NCBI GenBank assembly: GCA_016765135.1
Contig: JAESQN010000011.1
Coordinates: 1-64,000 of the forward strand
Reading direction: 5' to 3'
Length of the DNA stretch: 64,000 nucleotides
Source of the DNA: Robiginitomaculum sp.
GTDB lineage: Bacteria; Pseudomonadota; Alphaproteobacteria; Caulobacterales; Maricaulaceae
Positions 1-9,308 of the stretch are shown here, one piece after another. The notes beneath the pieces were generated by a model. It ran no database searches. It saw only the letters and a list, made by a program, of their open reading frames with translations, and was not told the origin of the DNA. The position numbers were made by a program, and so were the translations under genes. Numbering within the stretch: the stretch's first letter is position 1; every line of letters starts with the position of its first letter.

Positions 1-1
1 C

Positions 2-142
2 TATACTGAACAAAGCGCGCTAGAAGTTGTGCAAGGCCTTGCCGTAAAGTTGATGAGCAATTATACAAATGCAATCGCACAAATACCTCTGGATGAGCCC
101 GCCCAGCCCAAAGCCTGGAAAAAACCTTCCCTGCGCGGCTAG
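2..142 (+). CDS. 3' end of an unidentified gene (partial)
   Basis: An open frame enters from the left edge and stops at TAG 140-142, giving the last 46 residues of a protein. The tail is an amphipathic helix-like segment (SALEVVQGLAVKLMSNY) followed by a proline- and lysine-rich end. The 5' part lies outside the window and I do not recognise the family. It converges on the AraC-type gene to its right, with about 136 bp between the two stops. Confidence 0.5.
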   Translation, partial: YTEQSALEVVQGLAVKLMSNYTNAIAQIPLDEPAQPKAWKKPSLRG

Positions 143-278
143 GCTCGCCGACCTATATTGCGGCGGCGTAAAGGGATGACTATTTGGTGGGAAAGAGTGT
201 TTTCCAGCGTTTTGTTATAACAATTACGCCGCCGCAAATATTTGAGCCAAATAGAGTGTTTTACCCATGAAGGAATGC

Positions 279-1235
279 CTATTGGTTTAAACCGACGGAT
301 TGTCGAAACATCCGAGGCGGCATTCCAAATTCCGACTTGAATGACCGGCTGAAATGCGCCGTATCGTTGAACGCCCAAGTGAAACATATCTGGCTAACCG
401 ATTTGTGCTGCATACGGGGATTAATGAGATCAAGCCTGGCTTTGTTCAGGCGTTGTTCCCAGATGTATTTTGCCGGTGACACACCTTCATCTTCAAACAA
501 TATTTGCAGATATCTCACTGTTATCGAGTGGGCCGTTGCAATCAATTTTGGGCTCAAGCTTGGATCTTTCAGGCGATTTGCGATGAAGTGCTTAATTCTG
601 ACCAATTGTGTTGCACGGTTCATCGGTTGACGTGGCTGCACACCAGCTGCATCACGAATAGAGGTTGCGAGCAATTCCAGAAATATTTGGGCGACTTGTT
701 TTTGGGCTCTGGTATCAAGAGCAGGCGATTGATTGAAGGCGGATTTTGCGAAATTCGTCATAATTTGCGCGATGCCGCTGCCGCCCTTCACCGTCAAAGC
801 GGCCAGAGATTCTGGCACACTGAAATGTTTCTTGAGCTGTTTGCGAGGGATTTGAATGACGATCTGTGACAGCCTGTTGGCAAAATGCAAATGGTAAGGC
901 ACGGCGCTATCGTAAATTGTGAAGTCGCCTGGGCCCAACACTGCTTCCCGACCAAGTTGCCGGGTGATGGACGAACCTTTTGTCTGAATACTAACTAAAA
1001 AATCATCCCTGGCAGAGTCTGCAATACGGGCTTGCGTTCTGAACACGTCATAAGCATCGGTCGTAATCAGGGTAAAGCCTAGATCGTCAACATTTCTGGC
1101 TCTTACTTCTCCAAAAAAATTCTTCCCGGACATGCCATTGCAATCAAGCTCAACGAAGGTCTCACTGATAAATGCCCGCCACATATCGGCGCGACTATCC
1201 TTCAATATTTCTTTCGTTGTGTAGTAATGTTCCAT
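279..1235 (-). CDS. AraC-family transcriptional regulator
   Basis: Predicted DNA-binding activator of 318 residues. The N-terminal two thirds resembles the AraC_binding_2 sensor domain (cupin-like, GDFTIYDSAVPYHLHF around residues 103-118). The last 100 residues carry the double HTH of AraC/XylS, including the second-helix signature FNDTAHFSRSFKSEFGMPP near residues 285-305. The frame extends upstream to a TTG at 1301, but that codon has no ribosome binding site. ATG 1235, with GGGG about 10 bases upstream, gives the usual family length. It is divergent from the amidohydrolase gene at 1605, so it may control the uptake and catabolic block to its right. The inducer is unknown. Confidence 0.85.
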   Translation of the reverse strand: MEHYYTTKEILKDSRADMWRAFISETFVELDCNGMSGKNFFGEVRARNVDDLGFTLITTDAYDVFRTQARIADSARDDFLVSIQTKGSSITRQLGREAVLGPGDFTIYDSAVPYHLHFANRLSQIVIQIPRKQLKKHFSVPESLAALTVKGGSGIAQIMTNFAKSAFNQSPALDTRAQKQVAQIFLELLATSIRDAAGVQPRQPMNRATQLVRIKHFIANRLKDPSLSPKLIATAHSITVRYLQILFEDEGVSPAKYIWEQRLNKARLDLINPRMQHKSVSQICFTWAFNDTAHFSRSFKSEFGMPPRMFRQSVGLNQ

Positions 1236-1604
1236 TGACGAAACCCCGATAGCGCAAGCAATCTCATTTTCCACACTGGGGGATATGGTGACGAAAGTCA
1301 AGGAGAATTTGGTCGGGTGACCAAGACGGTTGTTCTGTCCCGACAGTGAAACCTCGATGTGGTCGGTGCTATTTGTATAAATATGAGTTTCAATGGAAGG
1401 TCGAATTGGTTATAGTCTCCACATGCTGTATCAGTTAAAACTCCCTGATTAACAGGCATGTCAGCTTGGGGGCAACTTCGTTCTCAATCAGCTTTATGTT
1501 CCTCGAGAATCATTTGACTGGTTTGGTTATGCGTATACTCTGTGCATTAAGGAGCTGACTATAGCTCAGATGAAGCTCTCAAAGATAGGCTATCACGTAT
1601 AATT
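1236..1604. other. Divergent intergenic region, 369 bp
   Basis: The stretch separates the AraC-type gene from the lipoprotein amidohydrolase gene, so both promoters should lie here. I see no gene. There is a TTGACT (1514) and a TATACT (1533), but they are only about 13 bases apart, so I do not call a promoter. No clear inverted repeat stands out. Confidence 0.4.
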
Positions 1605-3335
1605 ATGATAAAAAAAACAACTTACCTGGCCTTGATTTTTCCATTCCTGATTGCTTGCAGCCCAGTTTCTCAAGAAACCCCGGAAGTTGAGGTAATGATT
1701 TCGGATATCGTGTTAACCAACGGGAAAATCTATACCATCAATCCGCGACAGCCTTGGGCTGAAACGGTTGCGATCACGGATGGGATATACAGTTATGTTG
1801 GTACGAGCGCTGGCGCCACGCCTTATATAGACGAAACTACCAAAGTTATTGATTTGCAAGGCAAGATGGCAATGCCGGGAATAAATGACGCCCATACCCA
1901 TAGCTGGCAAGGCGGCTTTAAGCTTCTATATGAATGCAATTTTCATTTCGCGTCTACACCGGATGAAATTGCAAAAACTGTCAAAGAATGTATTCAGGCA
2001 AATCCAGATGCGCAGTGGATTCGGGGCGGTCAGTGGACGAGCGATTTTTTTAAAAACTATAATATAGGGTCGCCAAAGAAATGGTTGGACAAGATATCCC
2101 AGGGCAAGGCCATCTATTTTCAGGATGATGCCACACATAATGCCTGGGTAAATAGTAAGGCGCTTGAACTCGCGGGAATAGATAAAGATGCACCCGATCC
2201 CGAAGGGGGCGCTTTTGTTCGCGACGAACATGGTGAACCGAATGGATTGGTGTTAGAGACTGCTAAAACATTGATTGAGCAATATCTGCCTGAGTGGACG
2301 CTTGAGCAAAATGTAGCGTCACTGGCTGCGGCTGTCAGGCATGCTAATTCATTTGGAATTACCGGCATTAATGAGGCGCGTACCCCGCCTGCAATATCTC
2401 TCGCATATCAAAAACTCGACAAGCAGGGTTTATTAACCGCCTATGCGATTACCTATCTACAAACACCACGCGGGCAGCGTGACAAGCCGTTCGATATTGG
2501 TCCAATGCAAGAGATCAGTGAACAATATAGCTCTGGGCGCGTCTACACAAAATTTGCAAAAATGTTTCTTGACGGCATACCAACTGCATCGCGCACTGCT
2601 GTTATGATGGAACCATACATGACCGATGAGGATTTTCCCGAAGAGACGACGGGAAACCTTCTGATTTCTCCGGAGGCGTTGTTCCGCGACCTGGTTAAGC
2701 TGGACCGCGCAGGGTTTACTGTAAAAATTCATACGGCGGGTGATGGGGCGGTGCGTATTGCTCTGGATGCCATCGAGAAAATGCGGGCAGTCAACGGCAA
2801 GAGCGGACTTCGCCATCAACTGGCGCATGTCGGTTTCATCCACCCCGGTGACTTACCGCGATTTGCACAATTGGATGTAACAGCAGATCTGTCGCCCTAT
2901 ATCTGGTTTCCGTCACCGATTATTGATTCCACGATAGGTGCCGTTGGCGAACGTGCATTACACTATTGGCCAATAAAAGACCTTCTGGCATCTGCAACCA
3001 ATGTGTCGATTGGTTCGGATTGGCCGTCTGCCGTTGACACCATGAACCCGTGGCCGGCCATTGAGGCCATGGTGACCCGTAGGAATCCGTTCACAAATGG
3101 AAAAGAAGCGCTTTGGTCGGAGCAGGCAATTACCTTGGAGCAGGCGCTCAAAATATTTACGCTTGATGGGGCGCGAGCCTATCGACTGGAAGACTTGACG
3201 GGCTCTGTTGAAGTTGGAAAATCGGCCGAGTTAATAATTTTAGAGCAAAACCCGTTTTCTCTTAAACCGGAAGATATTTCGGAAGTTTCGGTGGAGATGA
3301 CGCTTTTTGCTGGCAAAATAGTCTATGAAAGATAA
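1605..3335 (+). CDS. Exported lipoprotein amidohydrolase (YtcJ/Amidohydro_3 family)
   Basis: Metal-dependent hydrolase of 576 residues predicted to be a periplasmic or outer-membrane lipoprotein. The N-terminus is a short signal with a lipobox ending at Cys18 (FLIAC). The mature part shows the amidohydrolase order: an N-terminal beta-sandwich strand (IVLTNGKIYTI, from about residue 34), the metal motif HTH at 97-99 (NDAHTH), a later His in KIHTAGDG, another in RHQLAHVG, and the catalytic Asp in IGSDWPSAVDTMNPW. The family hydrolyses amide or cyclic-amide bonds, often with poorly known substrates. Being exported and next to a TonB receptor, it may process a substrate before uptake. That is inference. 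The TetR gene follows 47 bp downstream. Confidence 0.85.
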   Translation: MIKKTTYLALIFPFLIACSPVSQETPEVEVMISDIVLTNGKIYTINPRQPWAETVAITDGIYSYVGTSAGATPYIDETTKVIDLQGKMAMPGINDAHTHSWQGGFKLLYECNFHFASTPDEIAKTVKECIQANPDAQWIRGGQWTSDFFKNYNIGSPKKWLDKISQGKAIYFQDDATHNAWVNSKALELAGIDKDAPDPEGGAFVRDEHGEPNGLVLETAKTLIEQYLPEWTLEQNVASLAAAVRHANSFGITGINEARTPPAISLAYQKLDKQGLLTAYAITYLQTPRGQRDKPFDIGPMQEISEQYSSGRVYTKFAKMFLDGIPTASRTAVMMEPYMTDEDFPEETTGNLLISPEALFRDLVKLDRAGFTVKIHTAGDGAVRIALDAIEKMRAVNGKSGLRHQLAHVGFIHPGDLPRFAQLDVTADLSPYIWFPSPIIDSTIGAVGERALHYWPIKDLLASATNVSIGSDWPSAVDTMNPWPAIEAMVTRRNPFTNGKEALWSEQAITLEQALKIFTLDGARAYRLEDLTGSVEVGKSAELIILEQNPFSLKPEDISEVSVEMTLFAGKIVYER

Positions 3336-3382
3336 GATCAGCTATGGAAGAAAGACAACAATCATGGCAATAGTATAATCTT

Positions 3383-3967
3383 ATGAATGACAATTCGAAC
3401 AAAGTGTTGACGACCGCCATAGAGGTCTTGTCTTGCGATGGCTATGATCATTTTAGCATGCGCAATATCGCCAAGAAGGCGGGAGTTCATTTGGCAACGG
3501 TACAACATTATTTCCCAACGAAGAAAGTTTTGTTGCAAGAAACAATCCGCAAGGTCATAGATGAATTTGACTGTCAAATGGACAATGTTTTGGAAAAAAA
3601 GACAAAAAGCCCTGAAGAGAGATTTATTTTAGTTGCCAAGCTCCATTTTTCCACCTGTATTGATCCCTACACCGCAGGTTTTTTTATCGCCTTATGGGCA
3701 TTGAGTGTGCATGATCCTGACGCAAAATCCTTGCTTGATGAAACTTACCAACTTGCACACCAACGCTTTTGTCGAACAATCACCGAATTGCGAGGAGATT
3801 TGCCGAAAAAAATCGTGGCACAACGCGCATCGTTGATTTTGACTCTTTTTGAAGGTGCTAATATCACGATGCGGTCACCAAAAATACTGCGCGTATCAGA
3901 TCGCAGTTTGAAAAAAGCATTTGTATCTACTGCACTGGAAATCGCAAATGGTGAATTGAAGCAGTAA
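3383..3967 (+). CDS. TetR-family transcriptional regulator
   Basis: A 194-residue one-component repressor. Residues 5-55 form the TetR_N HTH, with the recognition helix region VHLATVQHYFPTKKVLL. The all-alpha C-terminal ligand domain resembles the BetI/TetR_C_39 type rather than a known drug sensor. The gene follows the amidohydrolase in the same direction and precedes the TonB receptor, and a 12-bp palindrome at 4108-4119 in between is a candidate operator. The ligand cannot be told from sequence. Confidence 0.88.
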   Translation: MNDNSNKVLTTAIEVLSCDGYDHFSMRNIAKKAGVHLATVQHYFPTKKVLLQETIRKVIDEFDCQMDNVLEKKTKSPEERFILVAKLHFSTCIDPYTAGFFIALWALSVHDPDAKSLLDETYQLAHQRFCRTITELRGDLPKKIVAQRASLILTLFEGANITMRSPKILRVSDRSLKKAFVSTALEIANGELKQ

Positions 3968-4273
3968 TTATAAAACGAAAATCCATAGAAACCCTCTACC
4001 TTCGAACCACATGAACATCGTAATAATCACCTTGCGCTAGGCCTCCTTACTTTAAGAGCACACGAACTGCTACCTGTTTGTTTTTCTATTTTGAGAAAAA
4101 TGATAAAATTATCGATAATAAAAATTCACTAATATATTGATATTGTTATGTTTTTTATACAGTTAAATACAAAGCTTTGGTCATGTGACCAAATATTACT
4201 TGACTTTTCTTCCTGCGTATTGCTCAATATAAAAATAAATTTAAGGAAAAATATAACGGGAGGCAAACAGGCC
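3968..4273. other. AT-rich intergenic region, 306 bp
   Basis: The stretch lies between the TetR gene and the chosen start of the TonB receptor. The receptor frame is open back to 4148, but residues 1-42 of that extension look like translated leader, not a signal peptide. It contains one perfect 12-bp palindrome and otherwise no gene. Confidence 0.5.
4108..4119. promoter_or_regulatory. 12-bp palindrome, candidate operator
   Basis: The sequence attatcgataat is a perfect palindrome in the AT-rich leader of the TonB receptor gene, about 150 bp before its start and about 140 bp after the TetR gene. TetR regulators bind short palindromes, so it is a plausible but unproven site. In such an AT-rich tract a 12-bp palindrome can occur by chance. 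Confidence 0.3.
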
Positions 4274-6583
4274 ATGGTTACCAGAGTTGAGAATTGTAGA
4301 AAAAAATGGGCGAAGCCACTTCTTGTGTCATCAATCTTCGCATTGGTTCATACGGGTTCGGCAAAGGCCCAATCAAATGATGAAGCCGCGTTGGACATAG
4401 TTGTGGTTACGGCGCAAAAACGCACTGAGAACCAACAAGATGTGCCAATCGCCATCACGTCACTTAATTCAAAAACAATTGAGCGGGCCAATCTCAGCAA
4501 TGCAACGCAGTTGACACAGCTTATACCCAGCTTGCAGGTCAACGGGGTTGTTGGTGAGGGAACACCTATTTATTCACTTCGCGGTGTTTCGATGTTCGAT
4601 TTTAGTTTTAACCAGTCAAGCCCGGTCGCGCTTTATAAAGATGAGGTTTATAAGGGGAATTTTGCGATCCAGGGTGTTGAATTGTTTGACCTTGAGCGGG
4701 TCGAGGTTCTGCGCGGCCCTCAAGGAACGCTATACGGAAAAAATACCACTGGCGGCGCGATTAATCTAATAACAAAAAAGCCCGACTATACATCATCCGG
4801 CTATCTGCGCGCCGGGTATGGAAATTTTGATCGCCGGAAAATAGAGGGTGCAATACAGCTTCCGGTCATAGGTGATGTGTTGGCGGTACGCGGGGCATTT
4901 ACCTATGCAAAAAGTGATGGTTGGCTTGAAAATGTTGCACCAGGAGCACCAGACCTTGCAGGCACTGACCAATGGGGTGCAAGAATAAGCGTGCTCTTTG
5001 AGCCAAGTGAGAGCTTAACATTCAACCTTATCGCTTCGAGAAGTCAACAAAACCCGATCAATTACGGCATTGTGGCCAGACCTGGCCCGCAAGGTATTGG
5101 AGCTGGCGTATTTGCCGAGTTTAATGCACTGGACCCTGTTGCCAATCCGCTAACCGATGATTTTCGCGTTGGCTTGGCAGATGATCAAGTTGATGATCCA
5201 AATCCGGGGCGTCGTGAGCAGAATACGACTGCTGTGTCATTGACGGTTAATTGGGACGCCTCACCATCATTTGGTATTACTTCTGTTACCTCTTATGATC
5301 AGGGTGACCTTTTTGTCCCGGAAAATACAGATGGCTCTGCGCTCCAGGTTATTGAGATCGATTATACCGGCGAGACAACTCAATTTACACAAGACCTTCG
5401 TCTTGCGACTAACTTTAGCGGTCCGCTCAACTTTATTGCTGGTGCATATTATCAATATGAGGATATATTCAACGCTACCGAACTTCAGTTTTTCAACGGG
5501 ATTGATGTGAATACGGACGGCGTAATCGATGCCAATGATTGCATAGACGGCGGGTTTTTTCTCGCATGCCGATATGGCAACCAATTCGACCAGACCAGAA
5601 ATAGCGGCGCTCTATACGGTGATGGAAGTTTCGAGATTAGCCCGCTTATCAAGCTTCGCGGCGGCATTCGTGTGACCCGGGAAGAGGCCGATCTTGACAA
5701 TTTTGTTGCCCAGGTGCGTTCTGTAACGGGAGTGCCTATTGCCAACACAATTCCGGGCGACGCAACCAATCTGGATGCGGCCTTTAATAATTCGGTAAAT
5801 GATACAGCTGTGACAGGCAAGATCGGTATCGATTTTACGCCGGCCGATGATATGCTTTTCTATGCCAGCTATAGTCAAGGGTTTCGGGCGAGCGCATTTA
5901 ATGCACAAGCATTTTTCTCAATCGATGAGGCGACGATTGTTGACCCAGAGACAATTGACGCATTTGAGGTTGGGTTTAAGACACAATTCTTCGGGCAACG
6001 ATTACAGTTAAATGGCGCTGCCTTCTCTTACAAATATCAAAATCAGCAAATTATAAATGTGAACCCGGCAAATTCCGCGCAGCAACTTATTAATGTTGAC
6101 GAGTCTACGATTAATGGTGCGGAGCTGGAGCTGACGGCGCGGCCCTTCAACACTTTGACGTTCACTTCGTCTTTATCATATCTGGATGCCGAATTTGATA
6201 CGGCCGTGATAAGCGGGACGGACGTCTCTGGAAACAGGCTGCCAAATGCCCCCGAGCTTTCTGGCAATCTGGCTGTCGATTGGCGATTTATCGACACTTC
6301 GTCTTTTGGAGCGGTCTTGCATCTTGAGGGAAGCTTTCAGTCAAGTCAGTTCTTCGAGCCGTTCAATATCGATCGTTTAGAGCAACCCGGATACGCAATT
6401 GTTAATGGCAATATGACGTTTGAAGTCATCCCGCAATCCTTAGAGGTTTCGATTTGGGCAAAGAACATTACCGACCAGTTTTATATTACCAGTGCGATTG
6501 ATGTTCTTGACGGGTTTGGGTTTGATTATATCCAGCGCGGAGCGCCGCGTAGCTACGGTGCCAATGTCACATATCGGTTTTAG
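4274..6583 (+). CDS. TonB-dependent outer-membrane receptor
   Basis: A 769-residue receptor of the IroN/CirA-like class common in sphingomonad-type bacteria. The start is ATG 4274, preceded by GGGAGG at 4258-4263. A signal peptide ends near SAKAQS. The plug domain follows (VVTAQKRTENQQDVPIAIT, then VEVLRGPQGTLYGKNTTGGAI), then a 22-strand-type barrel ending in an aromatic YRF typical of outer-membrane insertion. Such receptors import large or scarce substrates using the proton motive force. Its neighbours (exported amidohydrolase, aminotransferase, MFS carrier, aldehyde dehydrogenase) suggest an organic nutrient rather than a siderophore, but the substrate is unknown. Confidence 0.92.
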   Translation: MVTRVENCRKKWAKPLLVSSIFALVHTGSAKAQSNDEAALDIVVVTAQKRTENQQDVPIAITSLNSKTIERANLSNATQLTQLIPSLQVNGVVGEGTPIYSLRGVSMFDFSFNQSSPVALYKDEVYKGNFAIQGVELFDLERVEVLRGPQGTLYGKNTTGGAINLITKKPDYTSSGYLRAGYGNFDRRKIEGAIQLPVIGDVLAVRGAFTYAKSDGWLENVAPGAPDLAGTDQWGARISVLFEPSESLTFNLIASRSQQNPINYGIVARPGPQGIGAGVFAEFNALDPVANPLTDDFRVGLADDQVDDPNPGRREQNTTAVSLTVNWDASPSFGITSVTSYDQGDLFVPENTDGSALQVIEIDYTGETTQFTQDLRLATNFSGPLNFIAGAYYQYEDIFNATELQFFNGIDVNTDGVIDANDCIDGGFFLACRYGNQFDQTRNSGALYGDGSFEISPLIKLRGGIRVTREEADLDNFVAQVRSVTGVPIANTIPGDATNLDAAFNNSVNDTAVTGKIGIDFTPADDMLFYASYSQGFRASAFNAQAFFSIDEATIVDPETIDAFEVGFKTQFFGQRLQLNGAAFSYKYQNQQIINVNPANSAQQLINVDESTINGAELELTARPFNTLTFTSSLSYLDAEFDTAVISGTDVSGNRLPNAPELSGNLAVDWRFIDTSSFGAVLHLEGSFQSSQFFEPFNIDRLEQPGYAIVNGNMTFEVIPQSLEVSIWAKNITDQFYITSAIDVLDGFGFDYIQRGAPRSYGANVTYRF

Positions 6584-6586
6584 CCC

Positions 6587-6623
6587 CTGACATTGCATGG
6601 AGAAATTCTTCATGCAATGTCAG
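6587..6623. repeat. 13-bp perfect inverted repeat (hairpin)
   Basis: The arms ctgacattgcatg (6587-6599) and catgcaatgtcag (6611-6623) enclose an 11-base loop just after the stop codon of the TonB receptor. No T-run follows, so it is not a standard intrinsic terminator. It may stabilise the receptor mRNA 3' end or attenuate transcription into the aminotransferase gene. Confidence 0.6.
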
Positions 6624-6678
6624 CTTAAGTGGTTCTGTACCGAGTACAAATAATACGGTTAAACAAAGGTTTTAAAAT

Positions 6679-8052
6679 ATGAACGATTTGCCAGCTGCAA
6701 CGAATTGGCAGGATGTAGACGCCGCCCATTATTTGCACCCCTTTACGGATTATAAGGCGCTTCGGGAGGACAAATCTTTGCGGTTAATGGCAAAGGGTTC
6801 AGGATGTTATGTCTGGGATGATCAAGGGCGTCGCTATCTTGATGCTTTCGCCGGACTGGCCTGTGTGGCAATTGGTTATGGCCGGGAGGAACTTTCGCGC
6901 GCCGCCGCTGATCAGATGACGGAATTGTCCTATGCTTCGAGTTTTTTTAAAGGAACAAATATTCCGGCTATAAAGCTCGCGCAAAAACTTGTGGAAATAA
7001 CACCCGAGGGCCTCAGCCACGTTTTTTTTGCCACCTCGGGATCGGAGGCGAATGATACGGCGTTAAGGATCGCACGACGGTATTGGCAGTTGGAGGGGCG
7101 GCCAGACCGGCAGCATGTGATCTGTTGCGACAATGCCTATCATGGCAGCACTGTTGCCGCTGGCGCTCTGTCTGGCATACCTCAAATGCACGCGCAGGCA
7201 GCTTCCATACCCGGTATTTCCCATATTAAAACGCCTTATAAATTTGGCTATGGACGGGGCATGGAAGAAGAAGAGTTCGGCAGGCTTGCAGCAAGTTGGC
7301 TGGAAGACGAGATTTTGCGTCTGGGTGCTGATACTGTTGCTGCATTTTTCATTGAGCCAATCCAAGGCGCGGGCGGTGGAAAAATTCCGCCGATGAACTA
7401 TCTGAAAGAAGTGAGAAAAATATGTGATCGCTATGATGTACTTTTGGTCGCAGACGAAGTTATTACCGGATTTGGCCGCACCGGGCATTGGTTTGCAAGT
7501 GACACATTTGGCTCGGTGTCTCCAGATTTAATGTGCCTGGCAAAAGGAATTACTTCTGGTTACATGCCCCTCTCGGCCGTTATGGTTCATGAGAAGATTG
7601 CAAAATCGCTTGTCGATAAAGGCGGCGAGTTCCATCATGGCTTCACCTATTCGGGTCACCCTGTCGCTTGCGCTGTTGCTCTGGAAAATATCCGGATCCT
7701 TGGCAGTGGTGTAATTGACACTGTAAGAACGGAGCTAGCACCATATTTTTATCAAAAACTTCAGGCAATAAAAGAACATGACAGAGTTGGAGAAGTGCGC
7801 AGTTGCGGGCTTATAGGCGCCTTCGAGTTGGTAGAAAATCGACACGACCTCTCGCCCATAGAAAATGCAGATGAGGCATGTGAGCATTTTCGTACCTTGG
7901 GGTTCAAGCACGGCATTATTGTCAGGCCCATTGGCTCGACGGTGGTGATGGCACCTCCATTGGTTATTACTGTTGAACAAATCGATTTTCTTTTTGAACA
8001 GATCGAGACATGCCTTGATCAATTTTCAACCTATTTAAAGGCGATAACTTGA
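6679..8052 (+). CDS. Class III pyridoxal-phosphate aminotransferase
   Basis: A 457-residue omega-amine/amino acid:pyruvate-type aminotransferase. The PLP-binding residues are readable: SGSEANDTALR at 120-130 (phosphate contact), Asp259 in VADEVITGFGRTG (pyridine nitrogen), and Lys289 in CLAKGITSGYMPL (Schiff base). Length and layout match the family that converts a primary amine to the aldehyde or ketone. It is followed by an MFS carrier (3 bp to the end of the frame) and then an aldehyde dehydrogenase, so an amine to aldehyde to acid sequence is likely. The actual amine is not determinable. Confidence 0.88.
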   Translation: MNDLPAATNWQDVDAAHYLHPFTDYKALREDKSLRLMAKGSGCYVWDDQGRRYLDAFAGLACVAIGYGREELSRAAADQMTELSYASSFFKGTNIPAIKLAQKLVEITPEGLSHVFFATSGSEANDTALRIARRYWQLEGRPDRQHVICCDNAYHGSTVAAGALSGIPQMHAQAASIPGISHIKTPYKFGYGRGMEEEEFGRLAASWLEDEILRLGADTVAAFFIEPIQGAGGGKIPPMNYLKEVRKICDRYDVLLVADEVITGFGRTGHWFASDTFGSVSPDLMCLAKGITSGYMPLSAVMVHEKIAKSLVDKGGEFHHGFTYSGHPVACAVALENIRILGSGVIDTVRTELAPYFYQKLQAIKEHDRVGEVRSCGLIGAFELVENRHDLSPIENADEACEHFRTLGFKHGIIVRPIGSTVVMAPPLVITVEQIDFLFEQIETCLDQFSTYLKAIT

Positions 8053-8103
8053 ATATTGCAATCATCGCAAAAGGGAATTTTTGCTCAAACAGGCAAGTGG
8101 TTA

Positions 8104-9285
8104 ATGCTAATGAATAAGAAAAAAACATATAAAGAAACATTCGTTGGCCCCGCCATTTATTTAAGCGTTGTCGGCCCTGCCGTTTTCATTGTGCAGCCAG
8201 GCCTGGTTCAGGCCTTTGTCACACATTTAGGTTTTACCGAGCAACAAGCAGGCGTGGTTGCTGCTATTGAAATGTGGGGCATCGCGCTAGCATCGGTTTT
8301 CATGATCGCCCTGGCAGAGCGTGTCAACCATCATTTCATTTTGCGTGCAGCGATTTTGGTCATGATTGCGGGTAATCTGGTGTCCACTTTTTTCCAAGGT
8401 TTCGAAATATTTTCAGCAACCCGTCTGGTTGTCGGGCTAGGTTCGGGAGTGCTTATATCACTGGGCTTTATTATCATCGGAAAGTCATCCAACCCTGATA
8501 GAAATTTTGGACATCTTGTTATGTGGGTGTTGCTATTTGGGGCCATTACGCTTGGCGCTATGCCGACAATTCTAGGCGCTTTTGGCCTGGGCGGAATGCT
8601 GAGCGTGTTTACTATTATGTATTTAGTGGCGATTCTATTGATCGGACGCTTACCGCAATCCGTACCACATTCGGTTAAACCAGAGCCAATATCTGAAATT
8701 CGCGTCACTGCCCTGAGCCGGATATCGGCAATAACAGGTATCTTGATGTTCTTTACAGGCGTTGGGGTTATCTGGACATATTTAGCCTTGATGGGATCGC
8801 AAACGGGAGCATCAGAGCAAAATGTTGCCTTTGCCCTGACAGGCTCACAAGTTGCCGGTGCGGCAGGTGCTTTATTTGCGGCAATAATCGGGAGTTATTT
8901 TGGTCGCTTCAAGCCGACATTTATCGCCCTGGTCTTTTGTGTTTTTTCACTCATGGCACTGCTCGGGCACTCGACATTTATGTTATACATTGCCTCCCTA
9001 TGCTTGTTCAGTTTTTCATATAATTTCTTTCACCCCTTTTCTTACGCCTTACTCACGGTTTTTGATAGTTCGGCGCAAATCATCAAATTTGCAGTTGCCG
9101 CACAAATGTTGGGGCTGGCCATCGGCCCGTCAATTGCCGCCATGCTGGTTGGTAGCGCCCAATATGATAGTGCTCAATATGACAATGTAATTCTCGTCAG
9201 TGCCGCCTTGTTTGTCGTCACATTGTTAGCGTTCAGCTTACCGATCGCTCAACTGGCCACCAAAACCCGGTCATCAGAACAATAA
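8104..9285 (+). CDS. MFS transporter
   Basis: Integral membrane carrier of 393 residues with about 12 hydrophobic segments and a short cytoplasmic loop between halves (near residues 190-210, QSVPHSVKPEP). The frame extends to a TTG at 8056, but ATG 8104 puts the first membrane segment about 20 residues from the start and is preferred. ATG 8110 is also possible. It is embedded between aminotransferase and aldehyde dehydrogenase genes, so it probably moves the substrate or product of that pathway across the inner membrane. The subfamily is not recognisable. Confidence 0.8.
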   Translation: MLMNKKKTYKETFVGPAIYLSVVGPAVFIVQPGLVQAFVTHLGFTEQQAGVVAAIEMWGIALASVFMIALAERVNHHFILRAAILVMIAGNLVSTFFQGFEIFSATRLVVGLGSGVLISLGFIIIGKSSNPDRNFGHLVMWVLLFGAITLGAMPTILGAFGLGGMLSVFTIMYLVAILLIGRLPQSVPHSVKPEPISEIRVTALSRISAITGILMFFTGVGVIWTYLALMGSQTGASEQNVAFALTGSQVAGAAGALFAAIIGSYFGRFKPTFIALVFCVFSLMALLGHSTFMLYIASLCLFSFSYNFFHPFSYALLTVFDSSAQIIKFAVAAQMLGLAIGPSIAAMLVGSAQYDSAQYDNVILVSAALFVVTLLAFSLPIAQLATKTRSSEQ

Positions 9286-9308
9286 AATTAATCTGGAAGG
9301 AATTCGCC

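Noticed and set aside
1236-1301. Longer N-terminus of the AraC protein from TTG 1301
   Set aside because: No ribosome binding site, and residues MTFVTISPSVENEIACAIG are outside the family alignment; ATG 1235 fits better.
4148-4273. 42-residue N-terminal extension of the first TonB receptor
   Set aside because: The extension would bury the signal peptide, and ATG 4274 has a clear GGGAGG ribosome site.
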